This document shows positions 18,843 through 26,944 of a stretch of DNA of 64,000 bases, piece by piece. The stretch comes from DATKZH01 sp964475955 (lineage in GTDB: Bacteria > Planctomycetota > Planctomycetia > Pirellulales > Thermoguttaceae): positions 14,157 through 78,156 of the forward strand of contig CAYYZY010000010.1 in NCBI GenBank assembly GCA_964475955.1, written 5' to 3'. The position numbers and the translations under genes were made by a program. The number at the start of each line of letters is the position of its first letter. Position 1 is the stretch's first letter. The notes beneath the pieces were generated by a model. The model was not told where the DNA came from. It saw nothing but the letters and a program-made list of their open reading frames with translations, and did no database searches.

Positions 18843-19639
18843 TCAAAGGAACAGGAGCCCGTGGATGATGAGCACCGGCAGCAGGATGAGGCAACTGTAG
18901 ACCAGGTATCCGAAGAAGCTCGGCATTCGGACGCCCGATCTCTCCGCGATCGCCTTGACCATGAAGTTCGGCCCATTGGCGATGTAGGTCATCGCGCCCA
19001 TGAAAACGGCCCCCAGGCTGACCGCGACCAGCAGCCTCTCCGGCACGCCGGCAACGACCTCGGCGCCCGGCGGCGCCGCGAGCGTGCCCGCCGTCTCGAA
19101 AAAGACCACGTAGGTGGGGGCGTTGTCCAACACCAGCGAGAGGCTGCCGGTGAGCCAGAAGAACTGGTTGGGCGTCGAAAGCCCGAATTGCGGTCCCTTC
19201 GCGTGCAGGATCTGAACCGGGGCCTGCATGCAGAGGAAGATGCCAAAAAACAGCGCGGCCAGCTCGAGGATCGCCCGGTAGTTGAAGCGATCCCGGGCGT
19301 AATAGATCGCCAGCAAGCTCCCGTTGACGAATAGCCATTGGGGCCAGAGCGTGAACGTCCAACGGAACGGGACACCCCAAAGATACCCCAAAAACAAGGG
19401 GGGGATCGCGCGTCGTGGTCGGGCCGCTCGACGTCCCAGCCTTCGGGACGGGCCGCGTGCTCCTCGCCGCCGCTCGCCCCGCGCGCGACTCCGGCGGCGC
19501 GGCGGGTCCACTGCTGCGGCCGGCCCATGGCCAGAAGCGCGAGGTAGAAGACCATCACCCCGAAAATCGCCGCTAAAAGCGGCCTATCCGATCGCGAAGC
19601 GCCGGCAGGATCCGATATCTTAGCGCGGGCCTTTGCCAT
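18843..19639 (-). pseudogene. Truncated, frameshifted Na+/H+ antiporter (NhaD/citrate-transporter-like)
   Basis: The C-terminal half is recognisable. PPLFLGYLWGVPFRWT is the block that normally follows GG-LTP-GD in these planctomycete antiporters, and four to five membrane segments follow to the TGA at 18843-18845. The family's N-terminal half (about 250 residues) is absent. Upstream there is instead an ATG at 19639, a single hydrophobic segment (LLAAIFGVMVFYLALLAMG) and a charged linker in another frame. The two frames meet at a run of seven G at 19398-19404, so either a real frameshift or a sequencing error joins them. Even when joined, the core ion-binding half is missing, so I call it non-functional. 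Confidence 0.65.
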
Positions 19640-19745
19640 CGATCCGGGCCAGAGTTGCGACAATCGTGCGAGAAGAACCGATAACGCCGGCCGAATCAAG
19701 AGGCCCCTTCGGCACGGGGCGTAGCGGTCCAGTCTCGCCGTGTTG

Positions 19746-19810
19746 ACACAAACCCGAAGCGCCAGCGAGGAACGGAATCGATTTCCCTCGCTCGCGCTTC
19801 GGGCTTGTGT
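19746..19810. repeat. 65-bp near-perfect inverted repeat
   Basis: Arms of 25 bp (19746-19770 and 19786-19810; each begins or ends with ACACAA/TTGTGT and holds CCCGAAGCGC) match at 23 positions around a 15-nt loop. No T-run follows, so it is more likely a REP/MITE-type element than a terminator. It lies in the 320-nt divergent gap between the antiporter remnant and the PLP enzyme, otherwise without a gene. Confidence 0.75.
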
Positions 19811-19867
19811 GACGGCCCATCACGCCGTGGAATCGACCGAAGTGTGCCACGACCGCACCGGGCGCGC

Positions 19868-19895
19868 TTGACATCTCGGCCGGGTGCGGTAGCCT
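19868..19895 (+). promoter_or_regulatory. Putative promoter for the PLP enzyme
   Basis: A perfect TTGACA at 19868-19873 is followed after 16 nt by TAGCCT (19890-19895), only 3 of 6 matches to the -10 consensus. It sits 66 nt before the ATG at 19961. The -35 is strong and the -10 weak. Confidence 0.35.
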
Positions 19896-19960
19896 AACCT
19901 CACCGTGCCGATGCCCGCGGCCCCAAACCTTGCCCCAACCGTCGACGCCTTCCCGAGAAC

Positions 19961-21049
19961 ATGAACTGCAAGCTCATCGGCTCGCCGATCGAGGACCTCG
20001 ACACGCCCGCCTTGCTCCTCGACGGCCCGGCCGCCGACCGAAACCTCGCCAAGATGGCGGGGTTTTTCGAGGGACGGCCTTGTCGGCTGCGCCCGCACTT
20101 CAAGAACCACAAGTGCACCACGCTCGCGCGGCGTCAACTGGCGGCCGGCGGCGCGGTCGGCATCACCTGTGCCAAGCTGGGCGAGGCCGAGGCCCTGGCC
20201 CAGGGCGGCATCGAAGACGTTTTGATCGCCAACCAGGTGGTCGGCCCCCCGAAGGTCGCCCGGCTGGTGGAACTGGCCAGGCAGATCCGCGTCACCGTGG
20301 CGGTCGACGACGCGCGCCAAGCGGAGGCAATCTCCGAAGCGGCCCGCGCGGCCGGCGTGACCGTGGGCGTGCTGGTCGAGGTGGACATCGGCATGGGACG
20401 CTGCGGCGTGGCGCCGGGCGCGGCGGCGTTGACGTTGGCCCGGGCGGTCGTCGGGCGCCCCGGGCTTGAATTCCGGGGCATTCAGGCCTACGAGGGCCAC
20501 ATCGTTTACACCTCGGACTCCGAGGCCCGCGCACGGGACGCCCGCCAAGCCCTCGAGCAGGCCGTCGCAACGCGTCGGCTGCTGGAGGAAGAGGGCGTCG
20601 CGGTAGGCGTGATTAGCGGCGGAGCGACCTCCACGTACCGCGTGACGGCCGAGATGGAGGGCGTCGGCGAGATCCAGGCCGGCACGTATGCGACCATGGA
20701 CTGGCGCTACCACGAGTTGGCCCCCGAGTTCGAGATCGCCATGTCGATCCTCACGCGCGTGATCAGCAAGCGATCCGGGGCCGCCGTGCTCGACGTGGGC
20801 TCCAAGGGCGTGGGGAGCGAATTCGGGCCCCCCCGCCTTGCGGACCACCCGGAAGTCGAAATCCCGTTTCCGCTTCCCGAAGAGCACTGCATCGTGCGTC
20901 GGGCCCCGGATTGGCCGCTCGGTCAGGCGCTGCGGCTCATTCCCAGCCACGCGTGCACCACCGCGAACCTCTACCGCGAGATCCACGTGCACCGCGAGGG
21001 ACGCGTCGAGGACGTCTGGCCCATCGAGGCCTCGGGCAAACTCGCGTGA
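19961..21049 (+). CDS. D-threonine aldolase / D-serine dehydratase-like PLP enzyme
   Basis: 362 residues, alanine-racemase-type TIM barrel plus C-terminal beta domain. The start region DLDTPALLLD and the PLP-lysine block RPHFKNHK (likely Lys48) are typical. Further family blocks are EVDIGMGRCGV, GHIVYT and SGGATSTY. The metal site near the C-terminus is PSHACTTANL with His330 and Cys332, as in zinc-dependent D-serine dehydratase and metal-activated D-threonine aldolase. Those two activities and 3-hydroxy-aspartate aldolase cannot be separated by eye. The likely role is D-amino-acid breakdown or salvage in the cytoplasm. It is transcribed alone; the preceding gap holds a 65-bp inverted repeat and a possible promoter. 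Confidence 0.88.
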   Translation: MNCKLIGSPIEDLDTPALLLDGPAADRNLAKMAGFFEGRPCRLRPHFKNHKCTTLARRQLAAGGAVGITCAKLGEAEALAQGGIEDVLIANQVVGPPKVARLVELARQIRVTVAVDDARQAEAISEAARAAGVTVGVLVEVDIGMGRCGVAPGAAALTLARAVVGRPGLEFRGIQAYEGHIVYTSDSEARARDARQALEQAVATRRLLEEEGVAVGVISGGATSTYRVTAEMEGVGEIQAGTYATMDWRYHELAPEFEIAMSILTRVISKRSGAAVLDVGSKGVGSEFGPPRLADHPEVEIPFPLPEEHCIVRRAPDWPLGQALRLIPSHACTTANLYREIHVHREGRVEDVWPIEASGKLA

Positions 21050-21469
21050 CGGACATGCCGGGGGACCGGGAGTCGGCCTACCGGCGCGCCGGGTGCCTCG
21101 CGTTTCTACTCCACCACCGTCCACCAGTTCGATCGACCCGCTGGTGTCGCGTGGTCCCGGGGGGCACGGCCAAGGGAGAGAATGCGTACTTTCGGGTGAA
21201 GTCCGCATAAACCGTACGAGGGGCGCACGGGGTTGTGGCTTGTCGGCTTTCGGGGCGAGGGGTCGCAGAGATCGCTTGTCACATTCCCGCCATCCGGTTA
21301 TTCTAAGACATCACGGTATGGCAGAGTGGAGGTGCGTTTGCGGGTTGGTAGACATGCCCCTTCTTGTGCAGCGCTCTTCATCCGGGAGAGTTGGGCCAGG
21401 CTGCTTCGGGGGATTGAAAGGGGAATCGTTTCTGTCTGCTTCCACTTGGCCCGTTTGTAGGATACCGCA
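21050..21469. other. Intergenic region upstream of the LuxR-type gene
   Basis: 420 nt without a supported gene. It contains a plausible promoter (listed separately) about 165 nt before the HTH gene, leaving an unusually long untranslated leader. I see no recognisable riboswitch in that leader. Confidence 0.4.
21276..21304 (+). promoter_or_regulatory. Putative sigma70-type promoter upstream of the HTH gene
   Basis: TTGTCA (21276-21281) and TATTCT (21299-21304) are separated by exactly 17 nt and match the consensus boxes at 5/6 and 4/6. The ATG of the downstream gene is about 160 nt beyond the expected start site. Confidence 0.45.
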
Positions 21470-21733
21470 ATGGCAGCTCCACTCACTGAACGGCAGCGGG
21501 AGGTGGTTCGGCTCTTGAGCTTGGGATGCACGGTCAAAGAGGCCGCCAGTGTCCTTGACCTGTCGCCGAGCACGGTCGACAACCACAAGAGCGCAGCGAT
21601 GGCTCGGATGGGGACCGACAAGCTCGCGCTGCTGACGCGCTTGGCCTTGAAGCTCAAGATCACGAGCATGCGCGACACGTTGACCGCCAGCGAGAAGCGA
21701 AAGAGCGGTCGCAGGAACGACGGGTGGAACTGA
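21470..21733 (+). CDS. Stand-alone LuxR/GerE-type HTH protein
   Basis: 87 residues, almost entirely a LuxR-type DNA-binding domain: LTERQREVVRLLSLGCTVKE, then ASVLDLSPSTVDNHKSAAMARMG, covering the scaffold, turn and recognition helix. There is no receiver or sensor domain. The C-terminus ends with a basic SEKRKSGRRNDGWN. Such single-domain regulators are common in planctomycetes; the target and signal are unknown. tagga lies 8 nt before the ATG. The gene converges with the HzsA-related gene, whose stop is 165 nt away, and has no same-strand partner. Confidence 0.85.
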   Translation: MAAPLTERQREVVRLLSLGCTVKEAASVLDLSPSTVDNHKSAAMARMGTDKLALLTRLALKLKITSMRDTLTASEKRKSGRRNDGWN

Positions 21734-21897
21734 CGGGCACGTCCGCTCCATGGAGCAGCTTCGCCTCTTGGGGGGGGTGACTGCAACCGGGAGGGAACGA
21801 CCCGGCTATCCGCCTTGGGCCGTTGCCGCCGTGGCGGTGTGCGCCCGGGCTGGGCGGGCTCGGCGTCGCGGTGCCGCTCCGTCGACCGGAGGCCCCA

Positions 21898-24800
21898 TTA
21901 CTGGATCTCCGGCATGGGGACCGTTTCGCCGCGAAGCTGGCGGGCCTGCGCCTCCGGCCGGTTCACGCCATAGAAGATCGCATTCAGATCGATCCAGGCG
22001 GCCAGACGCCGGAGCTCGCCCGGCGCGAGCGCTACGTCTTCGTGCCCTTCGCGCAGAAGCTTCATCAACCGGCTCCCCCGCGCGCCGTAGACGCCGCCGG
22101 GCGGGGTGAACTGGACCTGATTGCGCCCGCCGAATCGGGGGACCAGGGCCTTCGCGGCGTTCTCGATGTTCGTCCCGCGGCCCCAGAAATCGGCATCGCC
22201 GCACAGGGCGACGTACGACTTCGTGAAACCCTGATGGGGTGCCCCGGTGAGGTCGATCCCGCCGTCGGGCGCTTCGGCGCCGTGGCATTCGGTGCAGTGC
22301 CTGTCGAGCACCGGTTGAACCACCTCCACGTAGGAGAACGGCCGGCCGCCCAATTCGCCCGGATCGATCCGCGATGGCCCGCGCGCCAGCGCCGCCAGCT
22401 CGCCGAAACCGCGAAGCGGCGTCGTGCGGCGGTGTTCGTGGCAGCCGACGCACGAGATCCGCTCGCCCGGCTGCACGTACGTCAGCGAGCGCATGGTCTG
22501 GTACGCGAAGCCGTCGGCGTCGAGCGCCTGGAAGTGCACCGGTTTCCCGGCGGGGACGAGGAACCGCGCCGAGCCGTCGGGCTCGACGGGCACGGTGCCC
22601 AGGATGGCGCGTCCGTTCTCCTCGCGCGCCAAACCGATCGGCGGCTGGTCGGCCACGTTCGTCGTCTTGGGGAAAAGCTGGACCACGCGCAACCGCTCGA
22701 TCGTTCCCCGCGGCACGCCCCCCAGACCCTCATACACGTTCCCCAACACCATCTCTCCCATTTGCGGCTTCGCCGACGGCGCCGGCCCAAGTTCGCTGGG
22801 CAGCACCGGCGGCTTCGGCCGCGCCCGCAACGGGCAAGGATTCGTGCTGCCGATCTCCGGATCGCGGTAGATCAGCTCCCGGTTGCCCCAGGCATCGAGC
22901 AGGTAGATCCCCAGGGCGTTCTTCTTGTTGGCCCCCGGCTCCCAGACCAGCGGCCAGGGGCTGTAGCCCACCAGGAAGTACTCCTCGGAAAGGGGCCAGG
23001 GGGCCGTGTAGTACTCCTGGATGTTCCGCCCCTCGGCTTCGGGGAAGGGGATCTCCGGCGTGATCCGCGTGACGGCTCGCTGGCCGTCCTGGTTGACGGT
23101 CGGATCGACGATCGCGATCGATCCGCCGGCAACCGAATGATGGGCCGACGCCGCAAACACGACCTTCGGGCTGTCGGGAATCGGCTGGAGCTGGAACGTG
23201 CAGTGCGGGCTCGCGGTCGCGTTGCCCCACAGCGCGACCGGGTTGGTGCCGTCGGGCCGCGTGGCCCAGAGGTTCTGATGCGTGACCGCGTCGCGGTCGA
23301 TGTAATCCCATCGGGCGTAAAGAATCAATCCCGTGTTGGAGACGGCGGGAAACCACTCGTTCGTGTCGTGGACGGAGAGCCGCCGCAGGTTGCTTCCGTC
23401 GGCCTCCATCCGGTGCAGCGTGTAGACGTGCCACCGCCGGCTGAACTGGCCGCCGAAGCATCGGGCGTAACCCCGGCGCCGCGTCGAGCAGAATGCGATC
23501 CCGCCGTCGGGGAGATACGTGGGCATCAGGTCGTCGTACGGCCCGCGCGTAAGCTGCCGCAATCCCGATCCGTCGACGTTGACCTCGTAGACGTGGTAAA
23601 ACCCCCGGTCGACGTCGTTGAGGATCTCGGCCGGATCGAAGCCTTCTTCCCGGCACTCGACGTACGAGAAGACGATCCGCTCGCCGTCGTACGACAAACG
23701 CGGCTCGAGCACGCAGCCGCCGGCGAGCCGCCCCTTGAGCACGTCGCGGCACGCGAGCGAATAGCCGGGCGCTTCCAGGACGAAGATCCCCCCGCCGGGC
23801 CGCGCGCGCCAGCCGTAGTACTGCATCACCAAGTGGCTGTACGACGTGGGGACGCGTTTGGCGAACAGCAGCTCGCCGAAATCCATGCGGGGGTTCGACG
23901 TCGCCACGTGCCGCTTGAGCCACCGCACGCGCTGGTACAGCAAGCGGCGGTCCGCCGGGCCCTGGTCGGGGCGCTTCGCCCGCGCGGCGAGCGCTTCGAG
24001 CCGCGATCGCTCGTCGGCCAGGAAGTCGTCGCCGTAGTCGTGGCGCAGGTCTGCCGAGAGCTTCGCCGCCTTCTCCAGATGCAGGGCGGTGGCCTCGGCG
24101 AACGACTCGGGCGTTTCCGTCAGGCCGTCTTCCTGTTGCCACTCGGCCTGGATCATCATCGCCAGGTCGAGCGACGGCCTCTTGCCGGGGACGGCGCGCA
24201 CGGCGTCCAGCGCGCCGACGACCCGGCGGCGAATCCCCTCGACCGCGTCGCAGGCTGCGACGGCCTCGACGCCCGAGCCCTCCGGCCCGGCTTCGAGCAG
24301 GCGGCCGAGCCGCGTCGCGCCGGCGAGCCATTCGCCCGTATAGGGGCTTACGAGGACGGCCGGCAGCTCGGCCGATTCGTTCGGCGCAAGCGCGAGATCG
24401 GTCGCCTCGCTCCCGGCGGCCAGCCCGACGCGAAGCTGCTCGTCGCCGCTCAGGGTGGTGCGGAACTGCCAGGGCAGGTCGCCGGCGGCGGCGAGCACGA
24501 TCCCGCTTCGGCCGGCGCCGTCGGAGAGGAACATCATCGGCAGCGCCCCGCGGCTATCGAGCGCCGCGGTCTTCCCGAGCGCGAGAGGGGAGTCGCGAAG
24601 CAGGAAATCCGCGGTGAAGCTCCGCAGCCGGGGTAGGCCCACCTCGGGCTGCCCGCCGGCCTCCATCTCGTACGACCAGCCGCCGACGCCCTGGCGCGTC
24701 GTGGAAAAGGACTTCGACGCCTGGAACGTCGGGCCGCCGTCGTAGGCGATCGTCGGGTCCCAGCCGGTCGTGTCGCAATAGATCTTGCCCCGCTTGTGGA

Positions 24801-25533
24801 CGACGAAACGGATCGCGTCGCCGGTGCGCACGTCGAGCTCCACGTGGGGCTCGACGCCCTGGGCGTCCTTGCCCTCGATCTCGGCCTGCCACACGGTGCG
24901 TCGGCCGTGGCGGATCGCGACGCGCACCCCGTCGCCGTCGGTGTGCAGCTTGAACACGCGGCCGGTGACGCGCACGTGCCCGTCGCGCGGCGCGGTGAAC
25001 CGGCGCACGCTGGGCGTGTTCTCGCCGGGATGGTGCCAGTCCTTGCCCACGCGCGTCCAGTTGGGGCCGGTCCAGTAGGTTGATTCGTACCAGACGTCGT
25101 TCCGATAGGTGAGCTTGCGGTAGCCGGCGTCCCGGGCGTCGCGCAGGCGGAAGTTCCAGTCGGCCAGCGCGACCTGCGCGACGCGTCTCGGCTCGTCGGA
25201 GCGGTTGGTCAACGTCGTCTCGATGAGCACGAACTGCGACTGCGGCAGCGGTCGCTCGCGCCGGACCACGCGGAGGCCGGTGACCGGGTCGTCGGCCGTC
25301 CGCACGCCGGGCTCGCTCGACGATACCTCCCATCGCTCGTCGGGCACCCGGCCGGTCGGCTCGGAAATCGCCACGGAGAAGCCGATCGCGGGCTCGAGGT
25401 GCCGGATCAGGGCGTCGGCCGGCTGATCGGCGAAACGGCCGGCCCATGGCGACGCGCCCGAGGCGGCCGGGACCGGGCCGAGGCAACCGAGAAGCATGCA
25501 CAGGGGCAGAGCTCGCGCGCAAGCCGTAATCAC
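21898..25533 (-). CDS. HzsA-related secreted dihaem cytochrome-like protein
   Basis: 1211 residues from the GTG at 25533, chosen because GGGAGG lies 6 nt upstream; the ATG at 25590 would add 19 charged residues. A signal peptide is visible (VITACARALPLCMLLGCLGP...AASGA). The first third is beta-rich and probably carbohydrate-binding or structural. The middle has propeller-like blades (LRQLTRGPYDDLMPTYLPDG, LRRLSVHDTNEWFPAVS). The C-terminal part has two c-type haem sites, CVGCH (Cys1028, Cys1031, His1032) and CTECH (Cys1080, Cys1083, His1084). This propeller-plus-dihaem layout is that of the planctomycete 'HzsA-related' family, named after the hydrazine synthase alpha subunit. No HzsB/C or other anammox gene is present, so hydrazine synthesis is not implied. 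Probably a periplasmic redox or substrate-binding protein. Confidence 0.75.
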   Translation of the reverse strand: MITACARALPLCMLLGCLGPVPAASGASPWAGRFADQPADALIRHLEPAIGFSVAISEPTGRVPDERWEVSSSEPGVRTADDPVTGLRVVRRERPLPQSQFVLIETTLTNRSDEPRRVAQVALADWNFRLRDARDAGYRKLTYRNDVWYESTYWTGPNWTRVGKDWHHPGENTPSVRRFTAPRDGHVRVTGRVFKLHTDGDGVRVAIRHGRRTVWQAEIEGKDAQGVEPHVELDVRTGDAIRFVVHKRGKIYCDTTGWDPTIAYDGGPTFQASKSFSTTRQGVGGWSYEMEAGGQPEVGLPRLRSFTADFLLRDSPLALGKTAALDSRGALPMMFLSDGAGRSGIVLAAAGDLPWQFRTTLSGDEQLRVGLAAGSEATDLALAPNESAELPAVLVSPYTGEWLAGATRLGRLLEAGPEGSGVEAVAACDAVEGIRRRVVGALDAVRAVPGKRPSLDLAMMIQAEWQQEDGLTETPESFAEATALHLEKAAKLSADLRHDYGDDFLADERSRLEALAARAKRPDQGPADRRLLYQRVRWLKRHVATSNPRMDFGELLFAKRVPTSYSHLVMQYYGWRARPGGGIFVLEAPGYSLACRDVLKGRLAGGCVLEPRLSYDGERIVFSYVECREEGFDPAEILNDVDRGFYHVYEVNVDGSGLRQLTRGPYDDLMPTYLPDGGIAFCSTRRRGYARCFGGQFSRRWHVYTLHRMEADGSNLRRLSVHDTNEWFPAVSNTGLILYARWDYIDRDAVTHQNLWATRPDGTNPVALWGNATASPHCTFQLQPIPDSPKVVFAASAHHSVAGGSIAIVDPTVNQDGQRAVTRITPEIPFPEAEGRNIQEYYTAPWPLSEEYFLVGYSPWPLVWEPGANKKNALGIYLLDAWGNRELIYRDPEIGSTNPCPLRARPKPPVLPSELGPAPSAKPQMGEMVLGNVYEGLGGVPRGTIERLRVVQLFPKTTNVADQPPIGLAREENGRAILGTVPVEPDGSARFLVPAGKPVHFQALDADGFAYQTMRSLTYVQPGERISCVGCHEHRRTTPLRGFGELAALARGPSRIDPGELGGRPFSYVEVVQPVLDRHCTECHGAEAPDGGIDLTGAPHQGFTKSYVALCGDADFWGRGTNIENAAKALVPRFGGRNQVQFTPPGGVYGARGSRLMKLLREGHEDVALAPGELRRLAAWIDLNAIFYGVNRPEAQARQLRGETVPMPEIQ

Positions 25534-25600
25534 CGTTGACCTCCCTCTACGAGTGCGGGCCGGTCGTTTCTCCGGCCGGCCCTCGCTCACGTGCCACGCG

Positions 25601-26503
25601 TCATGCGCCGTCGTCGGGGCCGTGGCGCTTCTTCTGGTACTGGCGACTGGCGTTCTCCAGGATCCGGCGTTCCTTGCGCGTGAGGCTGGCCTCGCCTTCC
25701 CGATGGATCTTCTCCAGGATCCGGTCCACCTCGTCGCTCAGCTCCCGGTCCTGCTTTCCCCGGCGTTCGGGGTCGTGTACGCGGAGCTTGGGGCGCGACT
25801 TGGATCGCCCTGAGGAGAACCACCCCGTGGTCCAGCGACTGATATTCCATCCCAACTGGAAATAGAGGAAGGCGAACGCCGCGCCGGCCAGGTGGGCCGG
25901 GTAGGCGATTTCGGCGCTCCCGGCGCCGAACGAACCCACGAGGTCGAGCACGACGACGAGCATGCCGACCGCCCAGGCTGGCATGGGGATGACGAAAAAC
26001 AGCAGCAGGGTCCGGCGGGGGAAGTTCAAGGCGTAGAGGATCACGATCGCCGTCACCGCCCCGGAAGCCCCCACGGCGGATGAATGCCCCGGGGCACCCT
26101 GAAGCTTCGCCACCACCGCCCACGCCAGCCCCGCCACGACCAGCGTGGCCAGGTACAGCCGCAGGAATTCCTTGCGCCCGTAATGCCCCTCGATATCGCG
26201 CCCCAGGAAGAACAGCACCAGCATGTTGCCGACGACGTGCCAGTAATCGGGCGCCGAGGCATGGGCGAATCCGTAGGTCAAAAAACGCCACCACAGCCAG
26301 GGCTTGGTGAGCGTGTCGACCCGCACGGCCAGGAAGCGGTTGATGTCGCCGAGCGCTCCCGGCACGGCCGCCGGCGTCAACAGCCCGTCAACCAGGAAGA
26401 TCACCACGTTGATCAGGATCAGCATGCCGACGATGGTCCGGGGGCCCCGGAGCGTGTGGCCGGATTGCGGCTGCCGATAGTAGTCGCGGTCGTAGATGCC
26501 CAT
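25601..26503 (-). CDS. Rhomboid family intramembrane serine protease
   Basis: 300 residues. I chose the ATG at 26503 (AAGGAAG about 5 nt upstream, product starts MGIYDRDYYR) over 26548, which adds 15 unlike residues. About six membrane segments are visible. The rhomboid serine is in GASGAVTAI and the catalytic His in PAHLAGAAFAFLYF, with HVVGNMLVLFFLGRDIE as the usual TM2 block. A cytoplasmic C-terminal tail of about 70 residues is charged (SDEVDRILEKIHREGEASLT) and of a type often attached to planctomycete rhomboids. It cleaves membrane proteins within the bilayer; the substrate is unknown. Its stop is 68 nt from the start of the HzsA-related gene on the same strand, so co-transcription is likely. 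Confidence 0.92.
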   Translation of the reverse strand: MGIYDRDYYRQPQSGHTLRGPRTIVGMLILINVVIFLVDGLLTPAAVPGALGDINRFLAVRVDTLTKPWLWWRFLTYGFAHASAPDYWHVVGNMLVLFFLGRDIEGHYGRKEFLRLYLATLVVAGLAWAVVAKLQGAPGHSSAVGASGAVTAIVILYALNFPRRTLLLFFVIPMPAWAVGMLVVVLDLVGSFGAGSAEIAYPAHLAGAAFAFLYFQLGWNISRWTTGWFSSGRSKSRPKLRVHDPERRGKQDRELSDEVDRILEKIHREGEASLTRKERRILENASRQYQKKRHGPDDGA

Positions 26504-26841
26504 ACTCTTCCTTACCCCACACCCCAAGGGTTGGCACATTCCGGTCACGCGGGCCGGACGGACGAAGGCCGGGGCCTGCCGCCCCGTGGCCCGGGGCCGC
26601 CATCCGGTTGGCCGCCCCCATCATTGTGCGCGACGCGACGCCCCACGGCCAGGGCGCGCGGCGCCCCTGCGGTAGAACCCGCCCGGAAAGCCTCCCAGAC
26701 GGTGGGCAGAGCGGCAGACAGGGGGGTGGAGGGGCTCCCGCGGGCCGGCGGGGATGCACGACACGTTTCCGAGCCCCGTGCGGCTGAAATCGCGTAGGGA
26801 AGGACAAGCGCGGCGAGTGCGCGGTCGGGCGCGGCTTTGAA

Positions 26842-26870
26842 GTGCCCGGCACAAGGGAATCGTGCCCCAC
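26842..26870. repeat. REP-like family A, half copy
   Basis: The 29 bp match the right half of the 47-bp element at 33212 and 57741 at 27 of 29 positions and end in the same CGTGCCCCAC arm. The left hairpin is missing, so the outer palindrome cannot form. Probably a decayed copy. Confidence 0.65.
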
Positions 26871-26890
26871 TTGTCGATTCCGCATCCTTC

Positions 26891-26917
26891 ACAAAGAAAG
26901 CGGCGACAAGTCGCCGC
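26891..26917 (-). terminator. Intrinsic terminator of the coiled-coil protein gene
   Basis: On the minus strand, GCGGCGAC, a 2-nt loop and GTCGCCGC (perfect 8-bp stem, 26900-26917) are followed directly by TTTCTTTGT (26891-26899). It begins 27 nt after the stop at 26945. Confidence 0.8.
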
Positions 26918-26944
26918 ACTCCAAAACCGGGGGGCCGGGCCGGA

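Larger units (their letters stand above)
26504..26944. other. Intergenic region with a terminator and a half copy of a REP element
   Basis: About 440 nt without a gene. It contains the terminator of the upstream coiled-coil gene (26891-26917) and a 29-bp half copy of repeat family A (26842-26870). The remainder shows nothing recognisable. Confidence 0.5.

Noticed and set aside
19743..19748. TTGACA at 19743 as a promoter -35
   Set aside because: There is no acceptable -10 at 16-18 nt, and the box overlaps the arm of the inverted repeat.
21898..25533. Evidence for anammox metabolism
   Set aside because: Only an HzsA-related protein is present, and such proteins occur in planctomycetes without anammox genes; no HzsB/C or hydrazine dehydrogenase gene is seen.
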